Part shown: one piece after another, positions 23,260 through 35,364 of the stretch
Layout: the number at the start of each line of letters is the position of its first letter
How positions within the stretch are numbered: the stretch's first letter is position 1
DNA from: Miscanthus floridulus
Taxonomy: Eukaryota; Streptophyta; Magnoliopsida; Poales; Poaceae
Assembly: GCF_019320115.1 (NCBI RefSeq)
Contig: NC_089597.1
Location: 121,134,951 to 121,198,950 of the forward strand
Length of the DNA: 64,000 bases
Direction: 5' to 3'
Notes under the pieces: generated by a model
The model's input: only the letters and a program-made list of their open reading frames with translations
What the model was told of the DNA's origin: nothing
Database searches by the model: none
Translations under genes and position numbers: made by a program

Positions 23260-26200
23260 CTACCCACTAAGGTTACCATGTATGAGGCAGTGGAAGTGGT
23301 GCATGGCCATCTCCACAGACGGAGCGTATCTTCCAACACTGTAAGCCGGCGATTCCAGGCCACGCTGAACCCCCTCACAGAGTGCAATGTCTTCTATCTG
23401 CAGGTGAAACATATTATGTCAAGCAACAACATTGAAATGTTTTCCATAATAAAAACAACATTGAAACGTTTTCCCTAATAAAAACAACATTGAAACGTCA
23501 CACTGTACAACTGGTGAAGATTATTGCAAACACATCTATGCCAAACGCATAAACCTCTTGCTCATGCTGCTGCAGGTCAATGTGAAACGACTTCATGGTT
23601 GTGTTTCCCCACATTGCGTGATATGTATCCATGTGTGGTGGATGTTACAATTTTTTTTTTTTTGTAAAAAAAGGAAATCTATAGGACCATAGTGTTAGCA
23701 ATATGCTCCATAGAGAACATGATGCTATTGCCTACTGCTACCAAGGTATATATTGCTGTTGTTGTTAACCATGTTGATAGGACTATCTTTTTTCTTGAAC
23801 ACGCATGAGAGCTGTGTATCATTATATGGAGAATAAAATGTTGATAGGACTATCGGCTTGAGCATATACGGACTATAAATTTGAGCTTATAAGCTCACAA
23901 GTCACTACCAAGCATTAGTGTTATGGTTGTTTACCTGTACTTGCTCACTGTCTTTTAGGCTTTTCTCGATAAAACTCTGGTCATCCTGCAAGTCCAATAG
24001 GGGAAATTAACTGAGGAAAGTTTTAGGTGGGATCTTTTGATAATAATAGTCCATGTCGATACACTGGCAAGGTAAGGAAGTTTATGTAGACAAATAATTG
24101 ACCAAAACATTAAGATTTTCTAACACTGACTTTTACTAGTTCACAACTTGAAACTAGCCTATTAAATTACAAGAGTCAAAGGATGCTGCTAGTTGCTATG
24201 AAAATGAATGAAGCTCTTAGAAAGCAGTTCCATTTCGTCAAGGACAAGCAAGATATGTTTGTAATAAAAAGATGCTTGTCTTCGCAATTTAAACTACTAT
24301 CATGGCACACCACCCAAGATTCATGAAATACAGCATATGGTCTTGCATTCATATTATATGCAGTGGACATGATACGCAATGCAGGATCATAAGTTGGTAA
24401 ATAAGGTTAAGAAAATGGACTCTACCAGTAAAGACTTGTCAAGAAAATAATCAAATACCACCTTGCACCTGGTTGAATCTAATGGGACAGCTAGATTAGT
24501 GTCCATCCAAGGTCCGTACCTGAAAATTCAGAAGTTATACACATTTTGTAAGCAACTAAGAAATAACATAAAGTGAGAGAAGTAAATATAATAGGTTCTC
24601 AATGTTGATTACCTGTTGATCATAAAGTTTGGATAAACAAAGGCATAGAGAGCTTTTGTCCCTAAGCGATCAAAGTCATCTGGTTCTGCTGGTGCACTTT
24701 CACATCTTTGAACACTAACTCTTTCATATGTCTGCGAGAAATTCGTAGATGGTACTTAATTATCCACCCTTAAAGAGAACAGCAACTGAAAATGTAAGAG
24801 AAAAAATAACGTGGTACTTTACTGTACTAGGATTAGAACTGTGTGAAGGCAATGGAAATCGATAGATTGATATGCAGCTGTCTAACACTGTGAACATGGA
24901 TACAAACTGAAAAACTGGTGCCTTTGACAAAGTACAATCCAAAAATGTAGAAAAAAAATCCAAACAACTCATTTAAATATTAGCAGAGCCAAGCTCCTCA
25001 ATTTGCAACAGGTCACTTCAATATATTATCAATAAAATGCCTTCCGAATAGGGATTTACGGACAATACAAGTGTTTCATAGGATTGAAGCTGCAGACCGG
25101 ATGCAAGAGCCCCATGTGCATATGGAACATGATATCCACCATCTAGGTAATTGTCACAAAAGACCTGCATAAGAAATATAGAATAGTTATAACATGTTTA
25201 AGGGAAACTCATTGCATTTGAGAGACATGTAATCAAAACGTTAGCCATGAACAGTTCATCAATAATGAACCTTCCAGTTACAGTTGATAATATATTCTCG
25301 CCTGCAAATATGCGGCAGTGAAGTGTCAATTCCATTTGTACCCAACAGATCTGAAGCACTACCCAACCATTCATTTCCAACCGCATCATAAACATTATCT
25401 TCAGTGGACTCATCGTCAAATCTGACCAACACAAAAGGTCCCCAGGTAGCCACCTTGATTGGTATGAGACCAAAATCCTGTTTGCCAACAGAAGTATTAG
25501 GTAGTGTTGTTGGGTTGATGAGCACATAGGCTGGGGAAAGAACTTGGGATATACATTCTTATTGAAGCTTTTAATTCCTGATATTCTTGTAGCCTTCAGG
25601 AGGGTGCCATCCAATCCATATGTCCATCCCTAAAAAAGTTCCATTGCTAGTATCTCACACAAGATGATTGAAAAATAAACAACTAGCTAGGGAAAATTAA
25701 TATGACTATCTTAGGACAACGAAGGATTATGATGTAAGCATAGAACCAAAGGACGAACTGCCTCTAGAAGTTTTTCAACAAGGAACTCACATGATAAGGG
25801 CACTGGAAGCAAGTCTTCTGACCACTTCCACATGCAAGGAGTGACGCGTGATGTCGGCACACATTGTGGAAAGCATGAAGTTTCCCATTTGCATCCCGGC
25901 ATATGACAAATTCCACATTTCCCAGTCTGTTGCTTCATCTTATTAGATGATTGAAGGTTAGCAGTCTCCAACATAAATTATCATATTTACAAGCAATTTG
26001 AGGTAACAAGACTGTAAATTGTTTTTAATGTGTTATATATGTAGTAAAGGGAAGTCCCAAGAGCATTTATGCCCTAAAAAGAAGTATCAAGTGTTACGCA
26101 CCAGCCACCATATTGATATCCCAGACCATATATCAACAACCAAATATTGGGCTATGAAAAAGTATTAGCAGAATTAGTTCTGTCTAGAAGAAAAAAGAAT

Positions 26201-27199
26201 GAATAACCTGTCCTACTGCCAGTCTACAATTCCCGGGTGGCAGATCCTGGCATCAATTCATATACATGAAAAGTTTTTGCAAGTTATTCAGATACAAATT
26301 CAGTTTACCAGTAACGAATACTGAACAACTACAATGATATCCTACAAAAAAAAAACTATATTACTTTTAGTTTAAATTCTACATGACTAGATCTAAATCT
26401 CTATACCTTAAAAAAAACAGAAGGCGTAGCAAAATTCCGACTAATAGAAACTACTGAGTCATGAAAACAAGATGTAAGCACCTTCCTGTGAAGAAATCAT
26501 TTGGGTTCTTCACTTGCCATATGTGACCTGGAAAATGCATTAATATTAAAGTTAAAAGGCGGCATAGTATGAGCATTCAGAGAGTAACTACGGATGCTGA
26601 CAAAACTGAAACATGTGAACATGTAGATGTAGTGAACAATGATAAAATATGGGCCGATCGCAAAAATCAAATCCTACTCAGCCGTTGCAGTACTAAACCT
26701 GGAATTCAGTAAATGGTGTCTAAAGCAATGGGAGCATAAGTTCAAAATCCGATCCTCTCAGGCTCTCACTCCCATCCACTGATGGGAATGGGCCATCGAC
26801 ACACCTACCAAGATTCGAAGAATCACTGACAGATCACCTCCTGCCTCCTGACAGACGATCCATCTTCTGTGCAAATGGATTGTGGAAACGCAGCTCAAAT
26901 CGAGACGGGGGGAAACCGAGCGTACCGACAGCCTGCCACCCGCGGAGGAAGACGCGGTCGAGCTCGAGCTGGAGGAAGCCCGGGTCGGTGTACCACCCGC
27001 TCGGCGGCGTGACCGCGGAGTCCAGCGGGACCGCCGGGTCGAACTCCGCCACGAGCCTCCGCACGTGCTCGGACGCGGGCTCGCCCGCGGCGGCGACGGC
27101 GACGGCGACGGCGCGGGGCCGCCATGCGCCTGCTCGGAGAGGCACGGTGCGGAAGGCTCTGGCGGAGTATACCGCGGCGAGCGATCGGCCAGTCGCCAT
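23260..27199 (-). CDS. CMO: Choline monooxygenase, chloroplastic (10 exons)
   Basis: Oxidises choline to betaine aldehyde, the first step of glycine betaine synthesis, in the chloroplast stroma with reduced ferredoxin. Exons on the minus strand: 27199-26926, 26527-26482, 25926-25791, 25629-25555, 25477-25271, 25164-25069, 24731-24613, 24519-24426, 23985-23935, 23397-23260. All introns are GT-AG and all phases agree, giving 411 residues. The first ~45 residues (Arg/Ala/Val-rich) look like a transit peptide. The Rieske [2Fe-2S] ligands are C130-x-H132 and C149-x2-H152. The mononuclear iron site is CDNYLDGGYHVPYAH (249-263), ligands probably D254, H258 and H263. The C terminus reads HHFHCLIHGNLSG. 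Exon 6 could also end at 25060, adding three codons in frame. No lesion was seen. A MULE lies ~217 bp upstream of the ATG. Confidence 0.93.
23788..23837 (-). mobile_element. 50-bp LINE 3'-end insertion in CMO intron 9
   Basis: Flanked by a perfect 17-bp duplication ATGTTGATAGGACTATC (23771-23787 and 23838-23854). On the minus strand it reads ATAATGATACACAGCTCTCA, a few bases, then A6. This is nearly the terminus of the LINE at 21545-21579 (ATAATGATACACAACTCTC plus A tail). Confidence 0.8.
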
Positions 27200-27415
27200 C
27201 GCTGTCGCCGGCCGGCACACGAGTGAGACAGGGGAGCTGGGTCTAGGGGAGTGCGCTCCTTGCTGGAGGTGGTTAGCTAGGGCTGTTTGCTTGGGTGGCC
27301 TGCCAAGATATGGATGTTTGGTTTTCCGTTGCTGGGCCTTAGCCATTCTCCCGCTGGCCGCCGTACAGGCCTTGGCCTGGCTCCCCAGAGAACGGATTTG
27401 AGATCCGTTTTTCTG

Positions 27416-27520
27416 GAGAAATTTCATTATTTAACCCTGAATTCGTAAACCTCTCAGAATTTGACATCAAATTCGCAAGCCTTTCAATATTTAACCCTGT
27501 GCACGCGAATTGTTTTAATC
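27416..27520 (+). repeat. MULE left terminal inverted repeat
   Basis: About 105 bp, matching the complement of 31766-31869 with a few differences. It contains two spaced TTTAACCCTG motifs. Confidence 0.9.
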
Positions 27521-27931
27521 CGAGGGATTCCTAGGATTTTTATTAATTTTCTATTTTCTAATATCTTTTGGCACTTTACAGGACATGGAAAATGACCTAA
27601 CTAGCCCTGCCTCCTTATTCCTATCCTGAAGCTGTACTCGTACGTAACTTTGGGAGAGGCTTCGTTCTTTCTCCGTCGCTCCTCGCGAGACAGAGAAGCG
27701 CCGCTCGCAGACGCCGCCGCCCGATGCCGGTGGCCGCCCGCCGCCGGAGAACGCCCGCGACCGTCTGTCCGGCTTGATCTCCCCCGCTTCACAGGCCCCT
27801 CCGCCCTCCCGGCCCCGTCCGCGCGCCACCCTTCCCTGGCCCGACGGCCTAGGGTTAGGGGCGGCCGAGCTCCCCGCCGGCGGTCTCCCTGCTAGCCCGA
27901 CGCCAGCAGGTCGTCCTCCCCCTCCGTCTCC

Positions 27932-30900
27932 ATGGCTCCTCCAGAGTAAGCGCCTGATCCTAAATCCCCCTTCTCAGTTTCTCAATTTTACAGTACTGTT
28001 GATCTTGGTGAGGGGCACAAAATTGATTTTGTGTCTCATTTATTTTTTTGTTGGTACACATGGTAGAGTCGATCGGGATGGCCCATTTAGGTTGTGTGTT
28101 CAGTTTTCTGAGTTCACTGCTAAGCTCGATGATGGTTGCTCTGTGGATGTGCCATGGAAATCTGATGAATGGGTTGTGGATTGCCGATCTTATAATTTGG
28201 AGATGCTAAAAAATGACTTGAAAGCTAGGGTCAATTGGGGAAGCAGCCAGCAGCCTGTAGTACATGAGTTTGACATGAGTGGTGGAGAAAGAAAGTTGCT
28301 GAATGACACAGATCTATTCCGTGCATTTTCTGAAAGGATGGGTGACAGTAAGCTGTTCTTGTTTGTTGATGTTGAGGACAAACCTACAGAAGTTGTAACA
28401 GTGGTAGCAACAAGCAATGTGGAGCATGATAATGTCATTGGACCAACAGATTCAAGTAAAGGAGGCATTTGTTTCTCATGCAATCGACCGGGACAGTATG
28501 GAGATTATTCCTCTTGGACAAGATCAAATTGGTGCCGCACTTCCTGTGATGGATGAAGATGTGATGTATGAGTTTGTTAGCCTCAGGGCAGAGGATGAGA
28601 GGGATGAGCAATCTAGGATGGCAGCCACAATTAATCTTGATGATATGGACCTACAAGATACCGACATGTTGGTTCATGATCGTGTACCCGGTGAGGATTC
28701 TGCTTTATATGACAGCGAAGACCCTCCAATGGAAGCTGGAACCATATATGCTAGTATGAATGAATTCAGGGCTGCAGTAAAGCAGCATGCTATAAATGGG
28801 AAATTTCAACTTGGAACTGAGAAATCTTGCAAAGATTTGTTCAGAGGGTACTGCAAAGCTGAGGGTTGTCCATGGTCTATTGTAGCAAGGTTGATGCCTG
28901 ATAAAATCCAAGTCAGGGTACTAACACTTATATGCAGTATGCTAACTTAATTTATTATGCATTATTAGTCCTCATGCATGTGTGTTGCATTACTAACATA
29001 TTTATTTCTATTTCACAGATTACATTGAATAAGGAACAACATTTTTGTCCATCTACTGCGAGACTAAAGACCAAGATGGCATCATACCATTGGGTGGCAG
29101 AGAAGGCAATCCCCATACTAATGAAGCATCCAACCATGGGTGCAAAAAAAATGCAAGAAGAGCTGGAGGACAAATATGATATCACAATTGGGTATGGTAC
29201 TGTGCATATGGGTTTTGTTATAGCTGGAGAAAAAATTCATGGGACATGGGAAGAAAGTTTTGGTTATTTGTTCAACTTCAAGGCAGAGATTGAGCTCAGG
29301 ATACCAGGAAGTATTGTGGAGATAGATGTCGTCAATAAGGAGGAAGGTGTATTTTTCCACAGATTCTTTTGTTGTTTGAAACCAAGCATTGATGGTTTCC
29401 TAAATGGTTGTCGGCCATTTTTAAGTATTGACTCCACAGCTCTCAATGATAGATGGAGTGGCCACTTACCATCAGCTACAGCACTTGATGGGCACAACTG
29501 GATGTTTCCAGTTGCATTTGGGTTTTTTGATGGTGAGAGTACTGATAATTGGACTTGGTTTATGCAGCAGCTGCAAAAGGCAATTGGGAATCCACCGCAC
29601 CTAACTATAAGTTCAGATGCTTGCAAGGGTCTAGAGAATGCAGTGAAGAATGTATACCCTTGGGCAGAGCATAGAGAATGTTTTGTCCATCTCATGAAGA
29701 ATTTCAGTAAGAGGTTTCAAGGACCTGCATTTGGGAGAATGTATCCTGCAGCAAGGACTTTCCAACCAGAATACCATGAGTACTTGATGAACAAGATGTA
29801 TGCTGTAAATAAAAATGTTGAGTCATGGTTGAAAGCCAATCACAAGTTGAAGTGGATGAGGAGCAAATTTTCAGAGGCAATAAAGTGTGATCATATCACT
29901 AATAATGTGGCTGAGGTTTGGAACAATTGGGTGAAGGACATCAAGGACCTTCCCATAGCTGAACTTGCTGACACTCTTAGGTCAAAGTTCATGGAGCTTT
30001 ATGCAAGAAGAAGGAGAATTGGTGAGAAATTTGAAGGACATGTAATGCTGTCAATAGTTGTTCGCCAACTATATGCAATGAGTCGGCAGTTGGGTCACTT
30101 GAAAATAAAAGAAGGTGGACAGAATGAAGCAGAGGTGACAGAGGTCACAGATTCCCATAAGATCATAAGACATGTGGTTAATATTCAGAATCACACATGT
30201 ACCTGTAGGGAGTGGCAAGTCTCAGGGAAACCTTGTGCACATGCTTTGCTTCTAATCACCACACATAGAAATCCTAAGATGGAAGATTACCTTGATCCGT
30301 ACTACTCCGTGTACCATTTTAGACTAGCCTATGGTGGTGTGATCAAACCGCTACCTGATAAGTCCCAATGGGTACGTGTGAATCCTAGATTCAAAGTGTT
30401 GCCACCACTCACAAAGAGGGATCCTGGAAGACAAAAGAAACTAAGAACCCCTAGCTGCCTTGAGAACAAGGGAAATAAGCCCAGAGGCAAAGGCATGTGG
30501 CAGGTGCAGTGTAAACAATGCTTAGGTCATGGCCATAGATCAACATCCCCTAAGTGCCCTCTCAATGGAACAAAGAAGAGGTAAATGTGTATGCCTTTTT
30601 CAAACTAATTTGTACTTGCTTCATATTTTGAACTAACCATTTTACATTTATAGGAAGAGTCGGGCCAAGAAAGGAAAGGCAGGTAGGCCTCTTGGTTGTA
30701 GCAAAGGTGATGCATCTCCTAGTTCATCCAAAAGGCAGAAGGTTCAAGTGCAAGAAAATTCAGGGAATAATAGTCCTGGACTTGTGGAAGTACCAGAAGG
30801 CACAAGTCAAATTAGCACTAGTCCCGGGGCTGTTACAAGAAGGTGAATTTCTATGCACTCAACATTGAGTTAGAACTTGGAATACTATTCCATTTTTTAC

Positions 30901-31184
30901 TCTAAACATTTGTCTCATTTTTAGCCAAATGCAAATAACATTGGCTGGATTTGGAGGGACAAATCAGATTAGTACAAGCCCTAGAACAGTGACAAAAAAA
31001 TTAAATGATTCACTTTATTAAACATGTATGTGGTTATTTTAGTTCATGTACTGAACCACTCAATTTTCCTATTGTATTCAGTCAAGCTGGAGAAGGAGCA
31101 AGTAATGCTATAACCACTCCAAGGAGGAGGCTAGGTCTGAAGAAAAAACTCACTCCAAAGAAGGCAAAGAAGATCGATGTTTGA
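27932..31184 (+). pseudogene. MURA-type MULE transposase, nearly intact with one frameshift
   Basis: Proposed exons: 27932-27945 (MAPP), 28067-28918, 29019-30580, 30654-30842, one starting ~30925, and one from ~31081 to the stop at 31184. Exon 2 starts with the usual MURA N-terminal region. The transposase core (exon 3) has LSIDSTALNDRW (~29422) followed by ISSDACKGLENA (~29607), the two catalytic Asp regions of the MULE DDE domain. A SWIM zinc finger CTCREW...GKPCAHA lies at ~30199-30243 and a zinc knuckle CKQCLGHGH at ~30511. Exon 2 changes frame between 28417 and ~28470: the upstream frame is 0, and the downstream frame (IDRDSMEIIPLGQDQ) is +1. The donor of the fifth exon is not clear; that frame runs into TAA near 31019. 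Without correction the protein would stop at 28556, so this copy is probably not autonomous. Confidence 0.85.
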
Positions 31185-31765
31185 ATGGCTTTTGTAATGC
31201 CCAGCCATGAGGATGATTCTTTTGTAATGCCCAGCCATCAGGATGTTTCTTTTGTCTATTTGAACTTGTGATCTTAAATTGGCTGGATGAGTTTCCTTTG
31301 TCTTTGTGAATCTGTAATCTTAAATTGGCTGAATGATTGTAGTAAACATGTACTCTTTAAATTGCTTGTATGGTTGTATTGACTTGAACATATTTACTAA
31401 AATGTATGGATGGCTATTGTCAGTGAACCTGTACTCCTAAATTATATTAATGTTATTTTTTCTATCTTGAAATTTGACTATAATTTGTACTTTGTTTACA
31501 TTATTTTTTATCAAATATATGTTACATGTGTGTAGCTGTTTTTTCTTTGACAACACATGTGTGTAGCTGTTGGGGGGTCTGTACTGACAGAGGAGTTGGG
31601 GAGGGCCTGTATGGACAGAGCACAAGCACGCATAGGCCAAGAGCCGGATCTTCTCCCAGACTTCTTTTGTGTAGAGAGGGGCATAAAGGTCTTTTCCCGT
31701 GTCCCAAACAGTACCCAAGATTTATTGAAATTAAGAAAGGAGAGGAGAAGAGAAGAATCCCTCTT

Positions 31766-31869
31766 ATTGAAACAATTCGCGTGCGCAGGGTTAAATATTG
31801 AAAGGCTTGCGAATTCGATGTCAAATTCTAAGAGGCTTGCAAATTCAGGGTTAAATAATGAAATTTCTC
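31766..31869 (-). repeat. MULE right terminal inverted repeat
   Basis: Complement of the left repeat, ending GAAATTTCTC before the second target duplication GTTTTTCTG. Confidence 0.9.
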
Positions 31870-31878
31870 GTTTTTCTG

Positions 31879-33074
31879 GGGCTAGCCCCGCGGTGAAGTT
31901 TCGTCACCGCCCGACCCGGCCTCCGCTCGTGCTCCTCTGCTCCTCCACTCACACTCCTCCGCCGGTCCTCCGCTCTTCTCCTCGGTGCTCGCATGGAGGC
32001 CCTCGCTCCTCTCTCCCTCGGTGCTCGCGGCCATGGAACTCGTGGACATGGAGGCACGTAGGGGAGGCGCCCACGACATATGCCCCGCTCTCCACCTGCC
32101 GCCGCCCTTCCTACCGCCGACGCCGGGGGCTGCGGCGAGTGCGAGGCCTGGCACTCTCCTACGCTCGCTGCTCCGCGCCGACGCGGGCAGTTGGGAGGCG
32201 GCGGCGGCGAGCTGGGATCGGGGCTGGCGGCCAGCGGGCGCGAGGATCTGGGTGCGCACGAGACAGAGCGGGAGCGAGGCGGGCGCCATGGCACGGCGCG
32301 ACACGGCACCGCCGCAAGGGGAAGTGGAGGGAGGCTCCTGGGGCGCGACGCTGCGGCTTCTTCTCGGGCGCCAGCGCTGCGGCTGGGGCGGCCGGAGCCG
32401 GTGCAGGAGAACGCACCCTGTGCGAGCTCATCCCCGTCCGCTCCCTGCGTGAGTGGACTTGGACCACCTCCCCGTCCGTCCGCTCCCTGTGCAGCCGGAC
32501 TTGGACCACCTCGCCGCCTCCGACGAGGAGCGCGCACAGCAGTCGCATGTCTCGTTCGTCCGCGCCGGCCATCTCTCCTGCTCTAATTCACAGACAAGTG
32601 GCGTTCACCGAGTGTTCGATGAATTGTCTCAAAGGGGCAAAGTTGCCTGTCCAGACAAGAGGGGACTCTATCAAGCTAAACCAGCCAAACAAACAAACTA
32701 GATGCTAACCGCCTTAGATAGTATACACAACCAAACAAGTCTATCTTTGCTTCCTGGAAACAGTTTTAGGCTAGCCTGGCTTATTTCCTAGCCAGGTTAG
32801 AAGGAAGCGACCCTTAGCGGCCGGATGGCGTTTGTTTCGCGGAAGAAACAGTCAGACCCGTTCCACTTCCCCTTGTTGGGCCGCTAGGCCCAGAAAGGGC
32901 CCAGTTATAATAGACCCTTACTTCAGTTGCTGCCTAGTTTCCTAAAAACAAAACTTCTTTTTAGAATTTTATTTGACTAGATAGTGACTTGGGTTCTTCT
33001 ACATAAGGCTTAATACAAATTAAGACTAGTGCAAGGAACCAAACTGATCCTCCGTTACCGACCTATGTATACTG
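31879..33074. other. GC-rich region beyond the MULE, no gene assigned
   Basis: 31900-32540 is very GC-rich and open in several frames on both strands, including a plus ATG at 32033 and a minus frame at 31882-32304; none has a recognisable domain. A ~45-bp segment is repeated around 32430-32515 (TCCGCTCCCTG...GGACTTGGACCACCTC). It could be the original upstream region of CMO, now displaced, or captured exon sequence. The 383-codon frame 31557-32708 starts inside the MULE and crosses its terminal repeat, so I do not call it. 32700-33074 shows nothing recognisable. Confidence 0.35.
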
Positions 33075-33543
33075 TCATGTGTATGTGTGAATCAGCCACA
33101 CCCATAAGGCGACGACGGCAGCGATGAGGACAACGAACAGGCACACCAGGGAGATGAGCATCCACGTGCGGACAAAGGCAAATAACACAGCAGCTGTGGC
33201 CATCCACATGAGGGGCACGCCGACCCAGGTCCAGCCGACATCGGCGAGAGCGTCTCGCGCAGCCATGGGCGTGCGCGGAAGGAAAAGTTCCATGTATGCC
33301 ATCTCTGCCGCGACTAGCGTCATGTAGACTCCCCACAGCACCAGGGGCAGCAGCCGCCACGGCCACCCGTCGGTGGGGACGAAGGCGGAGGTGTAGTCCA
33401 GGCCAGTATTAGGCCGCGCCCGCGGGCATGGCGAGGGCGACAGATGGCAGGTAGACACCCACTATCCACAGCACGACACATGGCGTGCGCAAGGCTTCCC
33501 CGATCGTAGGCAACGGCGCCACTGCAGGCGGTGGAGTCGTCAT
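33075..33543 (-). pseudogene. Small multi-pass membrane protein, frameshifted
   Basis: Starting at ATG 33543, the minus strand encodes MTTPPPAVAPLPTIGEALRT and a hydrophobic segment VVLWIVGVYLPSVALAM. The frame then meets TAA at 33409-33411. A second frame, open from 33458 to a stop at 33075, continues with LLPLVLWGVYMTLVAAEMAY, GVPLMWMATAAVLFAFV and LVCLFVVLIAAVVALWVWL, giving four predicted membrane helices in all. The two parts fit one ~155-residue protein with a one-base shift near 33415, in a GC-run that could also hide a sequencing error. I do not recognise the family. Confidence 0.5.
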
Positions 33544-35364
33544 GATTCCGGTGGAATTTATAGATGGATTGTTGGATGAGAGTGGGCGGGTCTTTTCTTC
33601 GTTGTTATATGCTACCAAACGTATCCGTACGTTGCAACGGAACCAATAGATATAGGAAACAGACTCCGCATCGTTAGAAGCGAGTTGTTCTAACTCGCAT
33701 AAGCACATGTCATATATACGGAGAGTGTGACCCAATACTCTTGGAACTGGACTCCGTAATCATCATATGCGAGTTGTTCTAACTCGTATGAGCACGAGTT
33801 ATGAGTCCAGATTACATGTAAGACATGGAGGGTGTGAACTGATATGTTTTCGAATTGGACTCCATATTAATCATCGCTAGACGGATGTTGTTCTAGCTCG
33901 TATAAATACAGGTCATAAGTCCACGCCACATACGACCACATAGGAGCACAGGGCTTGAGTGCAGTTTATGAAGTAAAAAAAAAGCGGGACGGAAGAAACT
34001 CTCCACTGTTTGGGTAGTTAGGGGTGGTGGACGGAAAAAATAAGGATGTGTTTTGACTCTTTAATAATATATATAAGTAAACATGGCTGTGCGTTGCAAT
34101 GGAACAAAAGAACTACCAAACATTTATGGTAAATGACGACGAGATTTATACAAACCTATTTATGTTTTATTCTTTCTATATAAATTTTTTATTCTATAAT
34201 TTTTTTATAATGACTATGACATCCACAATATAAGTTAATGTTGATAATATCCTATTGTGGAATTGATTTACAACCTTAACCGTTCGCTTTCTATCGTGCA
34301 AAGCCAAAAATATTATTTAGACATAAATATATCATAACTTAAATATTCATATTATCCATGTGTTGCAACAATTAATTAAATATATAATTATGATCTTGAA
34401 ATTAGTTGCCGACATCCAAGGATTGGTACAGCCGAGCAGAGTCCGGATAGAAGACATCTGAGCATGAAAAGGAAACGCAGACTGCAGAGCGGAGTCGGAA
34501 ACAAAAACATGTTGTAAACACAAAACCGTGGACGGTACGGAAGGTAGAAAAAAAAACATGGCAGAAATTTTGGCTCTTTATTATTAGATATAAATATAGA
34601 TACAGATATAGATATAGATAAATTTACAAGTTGCTAAAATTCGTATATACTTATTCCGATCACAAATGTAAGTCCACGTATACATTTTTCATAAGTCAAA
34701 CTCTCTTAATTTTGACTATCAAATACACAAGTCTATATAGCAGTCTATATGGATCAACGTGGCCGCACCCCACTCCTTTGCCCAATAGATGTAGGTGAAT
34801 AAAAATAGACAAAACAAAAATTAAAATAGATGCAGCGAATGGAATTGTTAACTGGTGTGCCGTGTGCTCCGAATGCAAAGGATAGACATTTGAGGACACG
34901 CATGACTGCAGTCTGAACCACACAGAATTCAGGCTTCGTCTACCAGAGGTTTAGACATTTTCACCATGTTTGCTGGATCGTATCATCTATGCTTATCAGT
35001 CATGATAGAGTATTTTTCTCTCACAATAAAATAACATCAGTTAGCTTATAAGCCATAGAAACGACGAAGCGATGAAGCGAACATGTGAGTGTCGGTATGC
35101 TCCGATGGGCATACGTGCTCCAAATTTGATTTGAGCGCAGACAGTCTCGATTCTGGCCGGGAAACGGGCCAGGAAAAACAATTTGGAACTCTAGTAGCTC
35201 CAATGGGCGTGCATACATACATATACAACTGGAAATATAGTTGCTGGAGTGTGAAGTTGAAAAAACAGTGCATGCTAGTTACAGATAATAATAGAAAATA
35301 TAGTTAAGACGAATACATATGCAATTTTATGACGACAGTTGGAGCGCGCTGACAAACACTCATT
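33544..35364. other. Intergenic, repeat-rich, no gene
   Basis: It includes three similar tracts (33680-33735, 33745-33800, 33850-33930) containing GTTGTTCTAACTCG and AAGCACA/GAGCACG-type motifs. Two stretches contain CGTTGCAA(C/T)GGAAC (~33631 and ~34092), a motif common in grass repeats. 34610-34630 is a short ATAGATA repeat. The only other structured element is the inverted-repeat arm at 34881-35085. Confidence 0.45.
34881..35085 (+). repeat. Left arm of a distant inverted repeat
   Basis: This segment reappears in reverse complement at about 40640-40815. The best-matched ~80 bp covers GAGGACACGCATGACTGCAG through CTACCAGAGGTTTAGACATT. The rest is a MITE-like stretch (TATTTTTCTCTCACAATAAA) with lower identity. 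Confidence 0.75.

Larger units (their letters stand above)
27416..31869 (+). mobile_element. Mutator-like element (MULE) with long terminal inverted repeats
   Basis: A 4454-bp element. The ends are inverted repeats of ~105 bp (27416-27520 and 31766-31869), starting GAGAAATTTCATTATTTAAC. It is flanked by a perfect 9-bp target duplication GTTTTTCTG (27407-27415 and 31870-31878), the size characteristic of Mutator. It carries a MURA-type transposase gene in plus orientation. Intact ends and a perfect target duplication suggest fairly recent insertion. The left end is 217 bp upstream of the CMO start codon, so it separates CMO from its former upstream DNA (now at 31879 onward). Confidence 0.93.

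Noticed and set aside
26880..27401. Gly/Arg-rich plus-strand frames over CMO exon 1
   Set aside because: Shadows of GC-rich exon 1 of CMO.
26834..27427. 197-codon minus frame as the CMO N-terminus
   Set aside because: The frame contains CMO exon 1, but ATG 27199 starts a normal transit peptide; the upstream extension runs into unrelated sequence and the part below 26926 is intron.
31557..32708. 383-codon plus-strand frame
   Set aside because: It begins inside the MULE, crosses its terminal inverted repeat and target duplication, then enters unrelated GC-rich DNA; it cannot be an old gene.
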